Shown: positions 40,710-49,081 of the stretch, piece by piece
Layout of the letters: each line of letters starts with the position of its first letter
Numbering within the stretch: position 1 is the stretch's first letter
Assembly: GCA_947475445.1 (NCBI GenBank)
Contig: CANJLC010000006.1
Coordinates: 62,001-126,000, forward strand
DNA length: 64,000 nucleotides
Direction of reading: 5' to 3'
DNA from: Alphaproteobacteria bacterium
GTDB lineage: Bacteria > Pseudomonadota > Alphaproteobacteria > Micropepsales > Micropepsaceae
The notes under the pieces: generated by a model
Seen by the model: the letters and a program-made list of their open reading frames with translations, nothing else
Databases searched by the model: none
What the model was told of the DNA's origin: nothing
Translations under genes and position numbers: made by a program

Positions 40710-42214
40710 TGAACGCTCCCGCGAAACAGACCATCAAGGGCGAAACCGGCGACTGGGAAATCGTCATCGGCATGGAAGTCCATGCCCAGGTGACCTCGAA
40801 ATCCAAGCTGTTTTCCGGCGCCTCGACCGAATTCGGGGCCGAGCCCAACAGCCAGGTCAGCTTCGTGGATGCCGGCCTGCCCGGCATGCTGCCCGTCATC
40901 AACGAGAAATGCGTCGAGCAGGCGGTGCGCACCGGCCTTGGCCTGAAGGCCCAGATCAACCTGCGCTCGCTGTTCGACCGCAAGAACTATTTCTACCCCG
41001 ACCTGCCCCAGGGCTATCAGATCAGCCAGTTCAAGGACCCCATCGTGGGCGAGGGCGAGGTCATGCTGGACCTCAAGGACGGCAGCACCATCAAGGTGGG
41101 CATCGAAAGGCTGCATCTGGAGCAGGATGCCGGCAAAAGCCTGCACGACCAGAGCCCGGATTCCTCCTATGTCGACCTGAACCGCTCGGGCATCGCCCTG
41201 ATGGAGATCGTCACCAAGCCGCATATGCGCACCTCCGAGGAAGCGGCGGCCTTCTTGAAGAAATTGCGGGCGATTGTGCGGTACCTGGGCACCTGCGACG
41301 GCAATATGGACGAAGGCTCCATGCGCGCCGACGTCAATGTCTCGGTCTGCCGGGTGGGGGGCTATGACAAGTTCCGCGCCGATGGCAGTTTCAAGCATCT
41401 GGGCACGCGCTGCGAGATCAAGAATGTCAATTCCATGCGCTTCGTCGCCATGGCGGTCGAGTATGAAGCCCGCCGCCAGGTCGAGATCCTCGAGGGCGGC
41501 GGCACCATCAAACAGGAAACCCGCCTGTTCGACAGCAAGCTGAACGAGACCCGCTCCATGCGCTCCAAGGAAGAGGCGCATGATTACCGCTATTTCCCCG
41601 ACCCCGACCTGCTGCCGCTGGTGCTGGAGGAGGCCTGGGTCGAGTCCATCAGGAAATCCCTGCCCGAACTGCCCGATGAAAAGCGCGCCCGCTTCGTGGC
41701 GGCCGGCCTTTCGCCCTATGACGCCTCGGTCCTGGTCGCCGAGCGCGAGCTGGCCGACTATTACGAGGCACTGGCCAAGGGGGTGGACGCCAAGGCGGCG
41801 GCCAACTGGCTGAACAATGAGGTGCTGGGCCGCCTGAACCGCGATGGCCTGTCCATCACTGACGTTCCGGTGAGTGCGGCTGCGAACAACGCCATCGTGG
41901 CGATGATCGCGGACAACACCATCTCCGGGAAGATCGCCAAGGACCTGCTCGACATCATCTGGACCGAGGGCGGCGACCCGCGCGCCCTGGTCGAGAGCCG
42001 CGGCTTGCGCCAGGTGACCGACACCGGCGCCATCGATGCGGCCATCGAGGCGGTCATCGCGGCGAACCCCGACAAGGTGGAAGAGGTGAAGGCCAAGCCG
42101 AAGCTCGCCGCCTGGTTCGTCGGCCAGGTGATGAAGCAGACCGGCGGAAAAGCAAACCCGGGTGCCGTGAACGCTGCCCTCAAAAAGCGACTCAATCTCC
42201 CCGAAGAGGGGTGA
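40709..42214 (+). CDS. gatB: Asp/Glu-tRNA amidotransferase subunit B
   Basis: A 501-residue kinase/transamidase subunit that phosphorylates the mischarged Glu or Asp on tRNA and replaces it with amide. GatB marks are [39 protein letters not shown], and the C-terminal YqeY-like helical domain. Having GatCAB implies Gln- and/or Asn-tRNA are made by the indirect route. ATG at 40709 overlaps the gatA stop; an earlier ATG at 40697 is within gatA. Confidence 0.97.
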   Translation: MNAPAKQTIKGETGDWEIVIGMEVHAQVTSKSKLFSGASTEFGAEPNSQVSFVDAGLPGMLPVINEKCVEQAVRTGLGLKAQINLRSLFDRKNYFYPDLPQGYQISQFKDPIVGEGEVMLDLKDGSTIKVGIERLHLEQDAGKSLHDQSPDSSYVDLNRSGIALMEIVTKPHMRTSEEAAAFLKKLRAIVRYLGTCDGNMDEGSMRADVNVSVCRVGGYDKFRADGSFKHLGTRCEIKNVNSMRFVAMAVEYEARRQVEILEGGGTIKQETRLFDSKLNETRSMRSKEEAHDYRYFPDPDLLPLVLEEAWVESIRKSLPELPDEKRARFVAAGLSPYDASVLVAERELADYYEALAKGVDAKAAANWLNNEVLGRLNRDGLSITDVPVSAAANNAIVAMIADNTISGKIAKDLLDIIWTEGGDPRALVESRGLRQVTDTGAIDAAIEAVIAANPDKVEEVKAKPKLAAWFVGQVMKQTGGKANPGAVNAALKKRLNLPEEG

Positions 42215-42353
42215 TTCGTACAAAATGCGCAAAATGGGCCGGGACCGGCCACAAAAACGGACTTTTCGTCCGTGTACGGAATAGCGAATATAACCCTTTA
42301 GAAATCGGGCTTATACGCATTTTCGTGAAATCGCTGATTTTCGAATGTCAAGG

Positions 42354-42381
42354 AAGACTTGCACAACCAAATGCAAGTCTT
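42354..42381. repeat. Strong hairpin upstream of the lysine-rich microprotein
   Basis: A ten-base perfect stem AAGACTTGCA (42354-42363) with TGCAAGTCTT (42372-42381) and an eight-base loop. It is 140 bases after gatB and 69 bases before the microprotein ATG. The following bases are T-rich but broken (TCATATTCATCATGTTTT), so it could end gatB transcripts or be a leader structure. A second, shorter hairpin ACGGAC/GTCCGT lies at 42257-42273. Confidence 0.5.
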
Positions 42382-42450
42382 TCATATTCATCATGTTTTG
42401 GGGGGTGACCTGAGTCGCCTCAGACCAAACAAACGATAGAGGAGTTGATC

Positions 42451-42519
42451 ATGGCTGCCAAGAAAAAGGCCAAGAAGGTTGCGAAGAAGAAGACTGCCAA
42501 GAAGAAGAAGAAGAAGTAG
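42451..42519 (+). CDS. 22-residue lysine-rich microprotein
   Basis: A tiny frame encoding M-A-A then lysine blocks, with 14 Lys and 5 Ala in 22 residues and no acidic or aromatic residue. It is real-looking because AGAGGAG (42438-42444) lies six bases before the ATG, one of the best ribosome sites in the window, and the frame closes at TAG 42517. The composition is that of histone H1/AlgP-type tails and would bind DNA, RNA or acidic surfaces. It lies between gatB and a GST gene in a low-GC interval and ends 12 bases before a hairpin. No family can be named. Confidence 0.65.
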   Translation: MAAKKKAKKVAKKKTAKKKKKK

Positions 42520-42531
42520 TCTCTTCTTCCT

Positions 42532-42550
42532 GGTTGACTTTACGTCAACC
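42532..42550 (+). terminator. Hairpin after the lysine-rich microprotein
   Basis: GGTTGAC (42532-42538) pairs perfectly with GTCAACC (42544-42550) around a five-base loop, 12 bases after the stop. No U-run follows, so it may stabilise the 3' end or act as a weak terminator before the GST gene. Confidence 0.4.
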
Positions 42551-42589
42551 TGACGCTCACGGTTACCCCTGACATTCAGGATGTATCCG

Positions 42590-43354
42590 ATGAACAAGGC
42601 AAAGGCCGCGGTCATCCGAAAGGGTACCGCGGCCAAGCCCGTTTTAGCCCTCGGCGGCAAGCGGGCAGGGGCGCCCCCGATCGCGCTCTACTACTGGCCC
42701 ACCCCCAACGGCCACAAGATCACCATAGCCTTGGAAGAGATGAAGCTGGCCTATGTCCTTAAGGCCGTGAATATCGGCAAGGGCGAGCAGTTCGCCCCCG
42801 CCTTCCTCAAGATATCCCCCAATAATCGCATGCCGGCCATCACCGACCCCAGGGGGCCGGGCGGCAAGCCCATCTCGATCTTCGAGTCTGGGGCCATTCT
42901 GCAATATCTGGGGCGCAAGACCGGCCAATTCTATCCCCAGGACCCGCGCCAGCGCGCGGCGGTAGAGGAGTGGCTGTTCTGGCAGGTCGGCGGCCTGGGC
43001 CCCATGGCGGGTCAGGCCAACCACTTCCTCAAATATTCGGGGGAGGACCTTCCCTATCCCAGGAAGCGCTACACCGACGAAGTCCACCGCCTGTTCGGTG
43101 TGATGAATTCAAGGCTGGCGAGGCGCAAATACCTGGCCGGCAGCTATTCCATCGCCGACATGGCCTGCATCAGCTGGGTCCGGTCGGCCACCAGCTACCA
43201 GTCGCTGGACGAATTTCCCCATCTTTCGGCCTGGGTTGACCGGCTGTTGAAACGCCCCGCGGTGAAGCGCGGATTGGCGGCAGGCGCGGATTTGCGCAAG
43301 CCCGTCATGACGGAAGAAGAGAAGAAAATTCTTTTCGGCCAACGGGCCCGCTAG
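42590..43354 (+). CDS. Glutathione S-transferase, YfcG/Nu-class-like
   Basis: A 254-residue thioredoxin-fold plus helical-domain protein. After a basic 30-residue extension comes YYWPTPNGHKITIALEEM, whose TPNG motif is the YfcG/Nu-class mark, then FESGAILQYLGRKTG, the gamma-glutamyl binding loop. The all-alpha C-terminal domain has SIADMACISW, the N-capping box. YfcG-type enzymes reduce disulfides with bound glutathione. ATG at 42590 has AGGA eight bases upstream; an ATG three codons earlier has poor spacing. Confidence 0.9.
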   Translation: MNKAKAAVIRKGTAAKPVLALGGKRAGAPPIALYYWPTPNGHKITIALEEMKLAYVLKAVNIGKGEQFAPAFLKISPNNRMPAITDPRGPGGKPISIFESGAILQYLGRKTGQFYPQDPRQRAAVEEWLFWQVGGLGPMAGQANHFLKYSGEDLPYPRKRYTDEVHRLFGVMNSRLARRKYLAGSYSIADMACISWVRSATSYQSLDEFPHLSAWVDRLLKRPAVKRGLAAGADLRKPVMTEEEKKILFGQRAR

Positions 43355-43367
43355 CGCCCGTTTTCCT

Positions 43368-43381
43368 GGATGCGCGCATCC
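43368..43381. repeat. 14-base perfect palindrome after the GST gene
   Basis: GGATGCGCGCATCC is self-complementary over 14 bases and begins 13 bases after the GST stop. No U-run follows. It could be a protein site, part of a REP-like element, or chance in GC-rich DNA. Confidence 0.4.
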
Positions 43382-43530
43382 CTGCGCGGATTTCCGCCCT
43401 TGCGCGCGCCGGCGCTAAGACTTTGTTCACCACGCCTAACGGGTTTTAGCATTTAAGGCTAACGCGCATTTACCGCGTCTTAGTTTCTCAGGCTTCAACA
43501 TGCCCCTGCACATTGGAAGGGATTAGTGTC

Positions 43531-43803
43531 GTGGCGTGTATCGATATGGATTCACTGGCGCAGTATGAAAGCGAGGCCAAGCTTGGCCGCGCCGATGCGC
43601 TTTACAATCTTGGCCTTGCCTATTCGACGGGCCAGGGCGTGGCGCAGGACTATGTTGCCGCCCACAAATGGTTCAACCTCGCGGCCCAGCGCGGCAGCGA
43701 CATTGCCAAGAACTGGCGCAACTCGATTGCCGAAGAGATGAATGCCGGCCAGATCGCACAAGCCCAGAAGCTTGCCCGCGAATGGCTCACCATCTTCAAG
43801 TAG
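43531..43803 (+). CDS. Small Sel1-repeat protein
   Basis: A 90-residue helical protein with one clear Sel1-like repeat (ALYNLGLAYSTGQGVAQDYVAAHKWFNLAA) and half of another. Such repeats mediate protein contacts. It starts at GTG 43531 with GGAAGGGA eight bases upstream; ATG at 43546 is an alternative. No signal peptide, so cytosolic. Its stop directly abuts the stop of the converging transglycosylase gene. The 176-base gap upstream carries repeated TTTAGCATTT/GCGCATTT-like text of unclear meaning. Confidence 0.8.
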   Translation: MACIDMDSLAQYESEAKLGRADALYNLGLAYSTGQGVAQDYVAAHKWFNLAAQRGSDIAKNWRNSIAEEMNAGQIAQAQKLAREWLTIFK

Positions 43804-45930
43804 TCACCGCGCTTTTACGGGTGCCGCCGTCACCGGCGCGTTCAGCACCACCGTCACCGGCGCCGCCGGCGCGTACAGATCGCCCATGATCTGCAGCGGC
43901 AGGTCCTTCCCTGCCAGCCGCGTCCGGTAGACCTCGGTATTTTCCAACACACGCTGCACATAATCGCGGGTCTCGCCGAACGGGATCTGCTCGATCCAGT
44001 CTACCGGGTCCACCGTGCCCGTCCTGGGATCGCCATAGGCGGCGATCCAGCGCCGCGCATTGGTCGGCCCCGCATTGTAGGCGCTGGCCGCCAGGACCAG
44101 CGATCCGTTCCAGTTCGACAGGTGCCCGGCATATTCGATCATGCCCAGCTGGATGTTGTAGTCCCGGTCCGTGAGAAGATCATTGGGCCGATAGGGCAGG
44201 CCGCCCTGCTGCGCCGCCTTCTTGGCGGAAGCCGGCATCATCTGCATCAGACCCTTGGCCCCCGCCGAACTGATGGCAAAGGGATCAAACTCCGTCTCCT
44301 GCCGGATCAGGCCATGCACCAGCGCCGGCTCCGGCGCCGTGCCGGGGCCCTTGTAGGCCGGCAGGGCGATCACCGGATGGGTGTAGTCCAGCATGGTTGC
44401 GCCGGCATAGGACGCGTTCTTGGCCAGCCGCACGGAAATCTCGGGATAGCCCCACTCCGTCAGCGCCTGCATGAAGGCCTTGATGTGTCGGGGCGAGGAA
44501 TAGACTTCGGCGTCGGCCGCCGCGAACAGGCGCAGATCCCCCGCCTGGCCCAGATCGGCCAGCACCCGGATCTGCGGCATCAGCCGGTCGTTTTCAATCT
44601 CGGCCCGCGCTGCAGCCACCACCGGCGTGTCAGCCACATGCAGCAACGGGGCTGCGTCGGTGCGCGCCTGCGCCAGCTGGCCATAAAAAGTTTCCGGGAA
44701 GGCGGCGGCCAGCTTGTAATGGGCGATGGCGCCCGCATTGTCGCCCAGGGCCTCATAGGCGCGGGCCTGCCAATATTCGCCACGCGACTTGCTGATGGGG
44801 CGGCTGACGGCGGCGGTAAGGCGCTGGAAATAGGGCAGCGCCGCCTTTGCGTCCTTCAGGAAGCGCAGGGCGATGAAGCCGCCCAGGAATTGCTGGTCGG
44901 CATACTGGTCGGATGCCGGCAGCATGGCATGGTCCACCATCGCCAGCGCCGCCTTGGGATTGCCATCCTTGAGAAGATCGCGGGCCTGCACGCTGATCTC
45001 GTTCCACCAGCGTGCGGTGTGATCCTTCGCCAGCGTGGCAGGCGCGGCGCGCATCAGCCGCCGGTGTGCTTCCGCGTCCTTCTTCTCAAGCCGCAGCGCC
45101 CGCGACCAGTCCAGCAGCAGGGCAGGGTCGCTGGTGCCCTCAAGCCCCTTCAGCGCGGTCCGCGCCGCCCTGGTGCCGCCATCCAGGGCAATGCGGGCGC
45201 GTGCGATGGTGGCGGTTGGTGCGTCCACCCGCGCCAGCTGCCGCCTTGCCGCGCCGGTCTCGTCGCGCCAGACAAGATTGTCCAGCCGCGCCTTGTCGTT
45301 GGCGGCGGAGATATAGGCGGCATCCTGTTGGAGGATGGCGGCTTCCGTGGCTTCGTCGAAACTGCCTTCGACCCAGCCGCGCGCGATCAGCGGCGCGCCC
45401 TTGGCGATCTGTCCGGCGGCGACCAGGGCTTCGCCATAACGGATGCGCCCGATGCTGGAATTGGGGTCATGCGCGGCGAACCAGGCAATGGTCTGCTCCG
45501 GCGTCATCGCGGAAGGCTGGCTTGGGTCGGGCTGGATCGCGGCTTCGGCGCGGGCCTGCAAGGTGCCCTTGAGCGGCCAGCTGGCGGCGAACTTCATCAC
45601 CGCGTCTATTTCCGTGAAAGTGGCGCCGGACTCGCCGTCCAGCGCATAGCGCCATTGCAGCAGCTGGCGCGCCACGCTGTCCTTGCCCTGGTTGGCCAGC
45701 GCCATGGCGCCGGCCCAGTCGTGGCTGGCCCCGGCGGCGTAGGCGCGCAGGTACAAATCCCGGTCGGCGGCGGACAAAACCCGGATGGTGCTGGGCCGGG
45801 CCCCGCTGATGCCGGAATCGCCGCTGGCCAGGGGCTGGACGGGCGGCATCATCACCACAGCCGCGCTCTGGGCCAGCGCCGCCACGGGCGCCAGCAGCAA
45901 TATGAACAGGGCGTTATGCCTGGCGGCCAT
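43804..45930 (-). CDS. Soluble lytic murein transglycosylase (Slt70-like)
   Basis: A 708-residue periplasmic enzyme cutting peptidoglycan glycan strands with 1,6-anhydro ring formation. It has a signal peptide (LFILLLAPVAALAQS), a long alpha-superhelical U domain made of TPR-like helices, and a C-terminal SLT domain. The SLT domain carries the catalytic Glu in GLIRQETEFDP, followed by SSAGAKGLMQMMPASAKKAA and ASAYNAGPTNARRW. ATG at 45930 is taken; a TTG three codons earlier is possible. It is divergent from dapA by 107 bases. Confidence 0.93.
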   Translation of the reverse strand: MAARHNALFILLLAPVAALAQSAAVVMMPPVQPLASGDSGISGARPSTIRVLSAADRDLYLRAYAAGASHDWAGAMALANQGKDSVARQLLQWRYALDGESGATFTEIDAVMKFAASWPLKGTLQARAEAAIQPDPSQPSAMTPEQTIAWFAAHDPNSSIGRIRYGEALVAAGQIAKGAPLIARGWVEGSFDEATEAAILQQDAAYISAANDKARLDNLVWRDETGAARRQLARVDAPTATIARARIALDGGTRAARTALKGLEGTSDPALLLDWSRALRLEKKDAEAHRRLMRAAPATLAKDHTARWWNEISVQARDLLKDGNPKAALAMVDHAMLPASDQYADQQFLGGFIALRFLKDAKAALPYFQRLTAAVSRPISKSRGEYWQARAYEALGDNAGAIAHYKLAAAFPETFYGQLAQARTDAAPLLHVADTPVVAAARAEIENDRLMPQIRVLADLGQAGDLRLFAAADAEVYSSPRHIKAFMQALTEWGYPEISVRLAKNASYAGATMLDYTHPVIALPAYKGPGTAPEPALVHGLIRQETEFDPFAISSAGAKGLMQMMPASAKKAAQQGGLPYRPNDLLTDRDYNIQLGMIEYAGHLSNWNGSLVLAASAYNAGPTNARRWIAAYGDPRTGTVDPVDWIEQIPFGETRDYVQRVLENTEVYRTRLAGKDLPLQIMGDLYAPAAPVTVVLNAPVTAAPVKAR

Positions 45931-46037
45931 GGCAGTCAAATACTTGTTGAATCTTCCAGATCAGCTTAGACGGAGGCCGCCCGGTAAGGCCATAATGCAT
46001 GGCCTTCAATTCCGGCCCATTTAAGGACGAAACGATC

Positions 46038-46931
46038 ATGAGTTCCGTTGCGGCGCGCCTTTCGGGTTCCATGCCCGCCCTCATCACGCCCATGAAGGGC
46101 GGCAAGGTGGATGAGGCCGCATTCCGCAAATTCGTCTCCTGGCAGATCGAGCAGGGCAGCCACGGCCTGGTTCCCTGCGGCACCACCGGCGAATCGCCCA
46201 CCCTCAGCCATGACGAGCATATGAAAGTGGTGCAGATCTGCGTCGAGGAAACCGCCGGCCGCGTCCCCGTGATTGCCGGCGCGGGTTCCAATTCCACCGA
46301 CGAGGCCATCGGGCTCACGCGCCACGCCAAGGAGGTGGGCGCCGACGCCGTGCTGCATGTCACGGGCTACTACAACAAGCCTTCGCAGGAAGGCATGTAC
46401 CGCCATTTCATGGCCATCGCCGATGCGGTGGACATTCCCATCGTCCTCTACAACATCCCCGCCCGCGCGATTGTCGAGATTTCGGTGGAGACCATGGCGC
46501 GCCTGGCCAAGCATCCCAATATTATCGGGGTGAAGGACGCCACGGCCAACCTGATGCGCCCGACGCGCGAGCGCAACGCCTGCGGCAAGAACTGGCGGCT
46601 GATCTCGGGCGAGGACGGCACGGCGCTGGGTTACATGGCCCATGGCGGCCATGGCTGCATTTCCGTCACTGCCAATGTCGCCCCCAAGCTGTGCGCCGAG
46701 TTCCAGGACGCCTGCCTGCGCGGCGCCTTCGACCGCGCCCGCGAGCTGCAGGACAAGCTGATGCCGCTGCACGACGCCATGTTCTGCGAGCCGTCGCCCG
46801 CGCCCGCCAAATATGCGGTGTCGCTGCTGGGCATGTGCACACCCGATGTGCGCCTGCCGCTGACTGAGCTGACCGAGGCGGGCCGCACCCGTGTGCGCGA
46901 GGCCATGCAGGGCTGCGGCTTCAAGGTCTGA
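46038..46931 (+). CDS. dapA: 4-hydroxy-tetrahydrodipicolinate synthase
   Basis: A 297-residue TIM-barrel aldolase condensing pyruvate with aspartate semialdehyde on the lysine/diaminopimelate route. [14 protein letters not shown] binds substrate, the Tyr is in [12 protein letters not shown], and the Schiff-base Lys is in [11 protein letters not shown]. The ATG at 46038 follows AAGGA by ten bases; an upstream ATG at 45999 adds 13 residues not seen in the family. The stop overlaps smpB by one base. Confidence 0.96.
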   Translation: MSSVAARLSGSMPALITPMKGGKVDEAAFRKFVSWQIEQGSHGLVPCGTTGESPTLSHDEHMKVVQICVEETAGRVPVIAGAGSNSTDEAIGLTRHAKEVGADAVLHVTGYYNKPSQEGMYRHFMAIADAVDIPIVLYNIPARAIVEISVETMARLAKHPNIIGVKDATANLMRPTRERNACGKNWRLISGEDGTALGYMAHGGHGCISVTANVAPKLCAEFQDACLRGAFDRARELQDKLMPLHDAMFCEPSPAPAKYAVSLLGMCTPDVRLPLTELTEAGRTRVREAMQGCGFKV

Positions 46932-47404
46932 TGTCGAAGAAAAAAGAAGACAGCTTCAAGATCATCGCCGACAACCGCAAGGCGCGTTACGCCTATGCCA
47001 TCGGCGAGACGCTGGAGGTGGGCATCATGCTGATGGGCTCAGAGGTCAAGTCGCTGCGCAGCGGCAAGACCACCATCGGTGAAAGCTATGCCCATGCCAA
47101 GGATGGCGAGCTGTGGCTGGTCAATTGCTATATCCCCGAATACACCCAGGCCAGCCGCTTCAATCACGAGCCCAAGCGCACCCGCAAATTGCTGGTGCAC
47201 AAGCGCGAGGCGCAGCGCCTGTCGGCGGCGATCCAGCGCGAAGGCATGACGCTGATCCCGCTCAAGCTCTATTTCAACGCCAAGGGCCGGGCGAAGCTGG
47301 AACTGGGCGTCGCCAAGGGCAAGAAGCTGCACGACAAGCGCGAAACGGAAAAACAGCGCGACTGGCAGCGCGACAAGGCGCGGTTGATGAGGGATAAGGG
47401 GTGA
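46931..47404 (+). CDS. smpB: SsrA-binding protein SmpB
   Basis: A 157-residue tmRNA partner for trans-translation. It shows the oligonucleotide-binding barrel opening [22 protein letters not shown], the [16 protein letters not shown] strand, the [16 protein letters not shown] block and the basic C-terminal tail ([14 protein letters not shown]) that enters the decoding site. No ssrA gene is seen in the window. A palindromic doublet follows six bases after the stop. Confidence 0.97.
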   Translation: MSKKKEDSFKIIADNRKARYAYAIGETLEVGIMLMGSEVKSLRSGKTTIGESYAHAKDGELWLVNCYIPEYTQASRFNHEPKRTRKLLVHKREAQRLSAAIQREGMTLIPLKLYFNAKGRAKLELGVAKGKKLHDKRETEKQRDWQRDKARLMRDKG

Positions 47405-47410
47405 GGAGCG

Positions 47411-47451
47411 GTTTGCCGTAAGGCAAACGAAATGGTCCAGTGGACCATTTC
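47411..47451. repeat. Tandem palindromic doublet downstream of smpB
   Basis: Two hairpins are directly joined. GTTTGCC (47411-47417) pairs with GGCAAAC (47422-47428) closed by GTAA, a GNRA-type tetraloop. Then GAAATGGTCCA (47429-47439) pairs with TGGACCATTTC (47441-47451), an 11-base arm around one base. There is no U-run. The compact double-hairpin resembles REP-type mobile palindromes. Confidence 0.65.
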
Positions 47452-47500
47452 GAGCGACAAACGCACGAGCGTAAGCGAGGGCCGGGGAGAGCGGTGTACC

Positions 47501-47860
47501 ATGCCAAATCGAAATTTGACCAACGAGGAATTGCTGTCCGCGAATGATTTGCTCTCGACAATCAGGGCGCGGCTCGAGACTTTGGCGGGCGGTGACAAAA
47601 ATCCGCTCTTTGCTTATCGCCGAAAAATCGTCAAGGAGCTTGGATACGACGAAAGAAGCAAGCCAGGCGTTCGTGGCAAACTAAAAGCCTTGAAATGGGG
47701 TCTGCAAAACAGGCTTTGTGCGCACTGCCAAAAGGAAATGCCCTTGAAGTATTCCGAGTTGGATCGGAAGAACGCGGCAGACGGCTATACCGAAGAAAAC
47801 ACCGAGCTTGTACACGCTCAGTGTCATCACGAGCGGCAAGCCGCGAAGCGGTATACTTAA
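47501..47860 (+). CDS. HNH-nuclease-like small protein
   Basis: A 119-residue protein with an unassigned helical N-terminal half and a C-terminal treble-clef-like region: CAHC (Cys pair), SELDRKNAADGYTEEN, then ELVHAQCHHER. The Cys-x2-Cys, the LDR, the Asn and the final Cys-His-His match the outline of HNH endonucleases, although the first catalytic His is not where expected. Hand-counted G+C is about 51%, far below neighbours, and it sits beside a palindromic doublet, so transfer is likely. GGGGAGA is ten bases before the ATG. It overlaps the glycosylase gene by four bases at the 3' ends. Confidence 0.6.
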   Translation: MPNRNLTNEELLSANDLLSTIRARLETLAGGDKNPLFAYRRKIVKELGYDERSKPGVRGKLKALKWGLQNRLCAHCQKEMPLKYSELDRKNAADGYTEENTELVHAQCHHERQAAKRYT

Positions 47861-48495
47861 ATCCCCGCCAACCCCTTCGCCTGCGCCACGACATGCTCGA
47901 ACATCTCGGTCGTCAGCCGCCGCGTATTGGTGTTGTAGCGCGAGCAGTGATAGCTCGAAATCAGTGTGAACTTCCCAATCGTATAGACGCTGCCATGCGC
48001 AAAGGGGTGCTTGCCGATCTTCGCGTCCAGCGTGGTCAGCACGCTGTCATGGGCAATCTTGCCCAGCGCCAATATGACTTTCACATTCGGCAGCGTCTCA
48101 AGCTCGCTGATCAGGAACTGGCGGCAGGTCCGGATTTCGCTCGGCTCGGGCTTGTTCTGCGGCGGCACGCAGCGCACCGAATTGGCGATGCGGCAATCGA
48201 CCAGCTCCAGCGTGTCGTCGATGCGCTCGTCGTAAACGCCTTTCGCCAATCCCAGCTTCAGAAGCGTGGCGTAGAGAAGGTCACCCGCCCAGTCGCCGGT
48301 GAATGGCCGCCCGGTCCTGTTGGCGCCCTGCAGTCCCGGCGCCAGGCCCGCGATCACGATCCGCGCCGTCAACGGGCCGAAGCTGGGCACCGGTCCATTG
48401 AACCATTCCGGATGCTTTTTGCGGTTGTCATGGCGAAATGCCGCCAGCCGGGGACAGAGCGGACAATCATGCGGCGGGGAAGCGGGTTCTTTCAC
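47857..48495 (-). CDS. Family 5 (UDGb-type) uracil-DNA glycosylase
   Basis: A 212-residue iron-sulfur DNA glycosylase removing uracil and other deaminated bases. Motif A is GLAPGLQGANRTGRPFTGD and the late motif is SSYHCSRYNTNTRRLT, both of the UDGb type. Four cysteines expected to bind the 4Fe-4S cluster occur in CPLCPRL, SVRCVPP and RTCRQF. The usual Asp/Asn of classic UNG is absent, as in family 5. Start is GTG at 48495, 19 bases after the NYN gene on the same strand. Confidence 0.9.
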   Translation of the reverse strand: MKEPASPPHDCPLCPRLAAFRHDNRKKHPEWFNGPVPSFGPLTARIVIAGLAPGLQGANRTGRPFTGDWAGDLLYATLLKLGLAKGVYDERIDDTLELVDCRIANSVRCVPPQNKPEPSEIRTCRQFLISELETLPNVKVILALGKIAHDSVLTTLDAKIGKHPFAHGSVYTIGKFTLISSYHCSRYNTNTRRLTTEMFEHVVAQAKGLAGI

Positions 48496-48514
48496 CCGCC
48501 CCGATTAACAAGAT

Positions 48515-49081
48515 TCATCCCGCCGGGGCAAATTGCGGCGACGAGGCCTTGCCGCCTTCGCGGGAAATCTGCCCCTTGATCTCGTCCAGCTCGATGAAAT
48601 TGTCGGCCTGGCGGCGCAGCTCGTCGGCGACCATGGGCGGGGAGGTGCGGATGGTGGACACCACGCTGACCCGCCTTCCCCTGCGCTGCACCGCTTCCAC
48701 CAGGCGGCGGAAATCGCCATCGCCCGAGAATATCACCACATGGTCCACGCAACTGGCCATTTCCATCACGTCGATGGCCAGTTCGATATCCATGTTGCCC
48801 TTGACGCGGCGGCGGCCCTGCGCGTCCGTGAATTCCTTGAGCGGCTTGGTCACAACCGAGAAGCCGTTATAATCCAGCCAGTCCACCAGCGGCCGCAGGG
48901 GCGAGAATTCCTGGTCCTCGGCCACGGCGGTATAATAGAAGGCGCGCACCAGATTGCCCTTGCGGGCAAACAGTTCCAGAAGCCGCTTATAGTCTATGTC
49001 GAACTGCAGGCCCTTGGCCGCGCCATAGAGGTTGGCGCCATCAATAAAGAGCGCGAGCTTCTCAGTCGGATAAAAAAGCAT
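48515..49081 (-). CDS. NYN-domain (LabA/DUF88) predicted ribonuclease
   Basis: A 188-residue PIN-like protein. Acidic residues for metal binding lie in LALFIDGANLYGAA, GNMDIELAIDVMEMA and VIFSGDGDFRRLVEA, the NYN pattern. Family members act on RNA in some species; LabA was named for a clock role in cyanobacteria. The ATG at 49081 has GGAGG four bases upstream, and that site lies inside the first codons of the divergent folK. There are no bases between the two start codons. Confidence 0.88.
   Translation of the reverse strand: MLFYPTEKLALFIDGANLYGAAKGLQFDIDYKRLLELFARKGNLVRAFYYTAVAEDQEFSPLRPLVDWLDYNGFSVVTKPLKEFTDAQGRRRVKGNMDIELAIDVMEMASCVDHVVIFSGDGDFRRLVEAVQRRGRRVSVVSTIRTSPPMVADELRRQADNFIELDEIKGQISREGGKASSPQFAPAG

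Noticed and set aside
47405-47500. tmRNA (ssrA) gene or attachment site beside smpB
   Set aside because: No tRNA-like acceptor, no TTCGA loop and no tag reading frame; only palindromes are present.
48533-49081. An N-terminal extension of FolK to 346 residues
   Set aside because: The extra part is antisense to the NYN gene and has no family resemblance; FolK starts at 49082.
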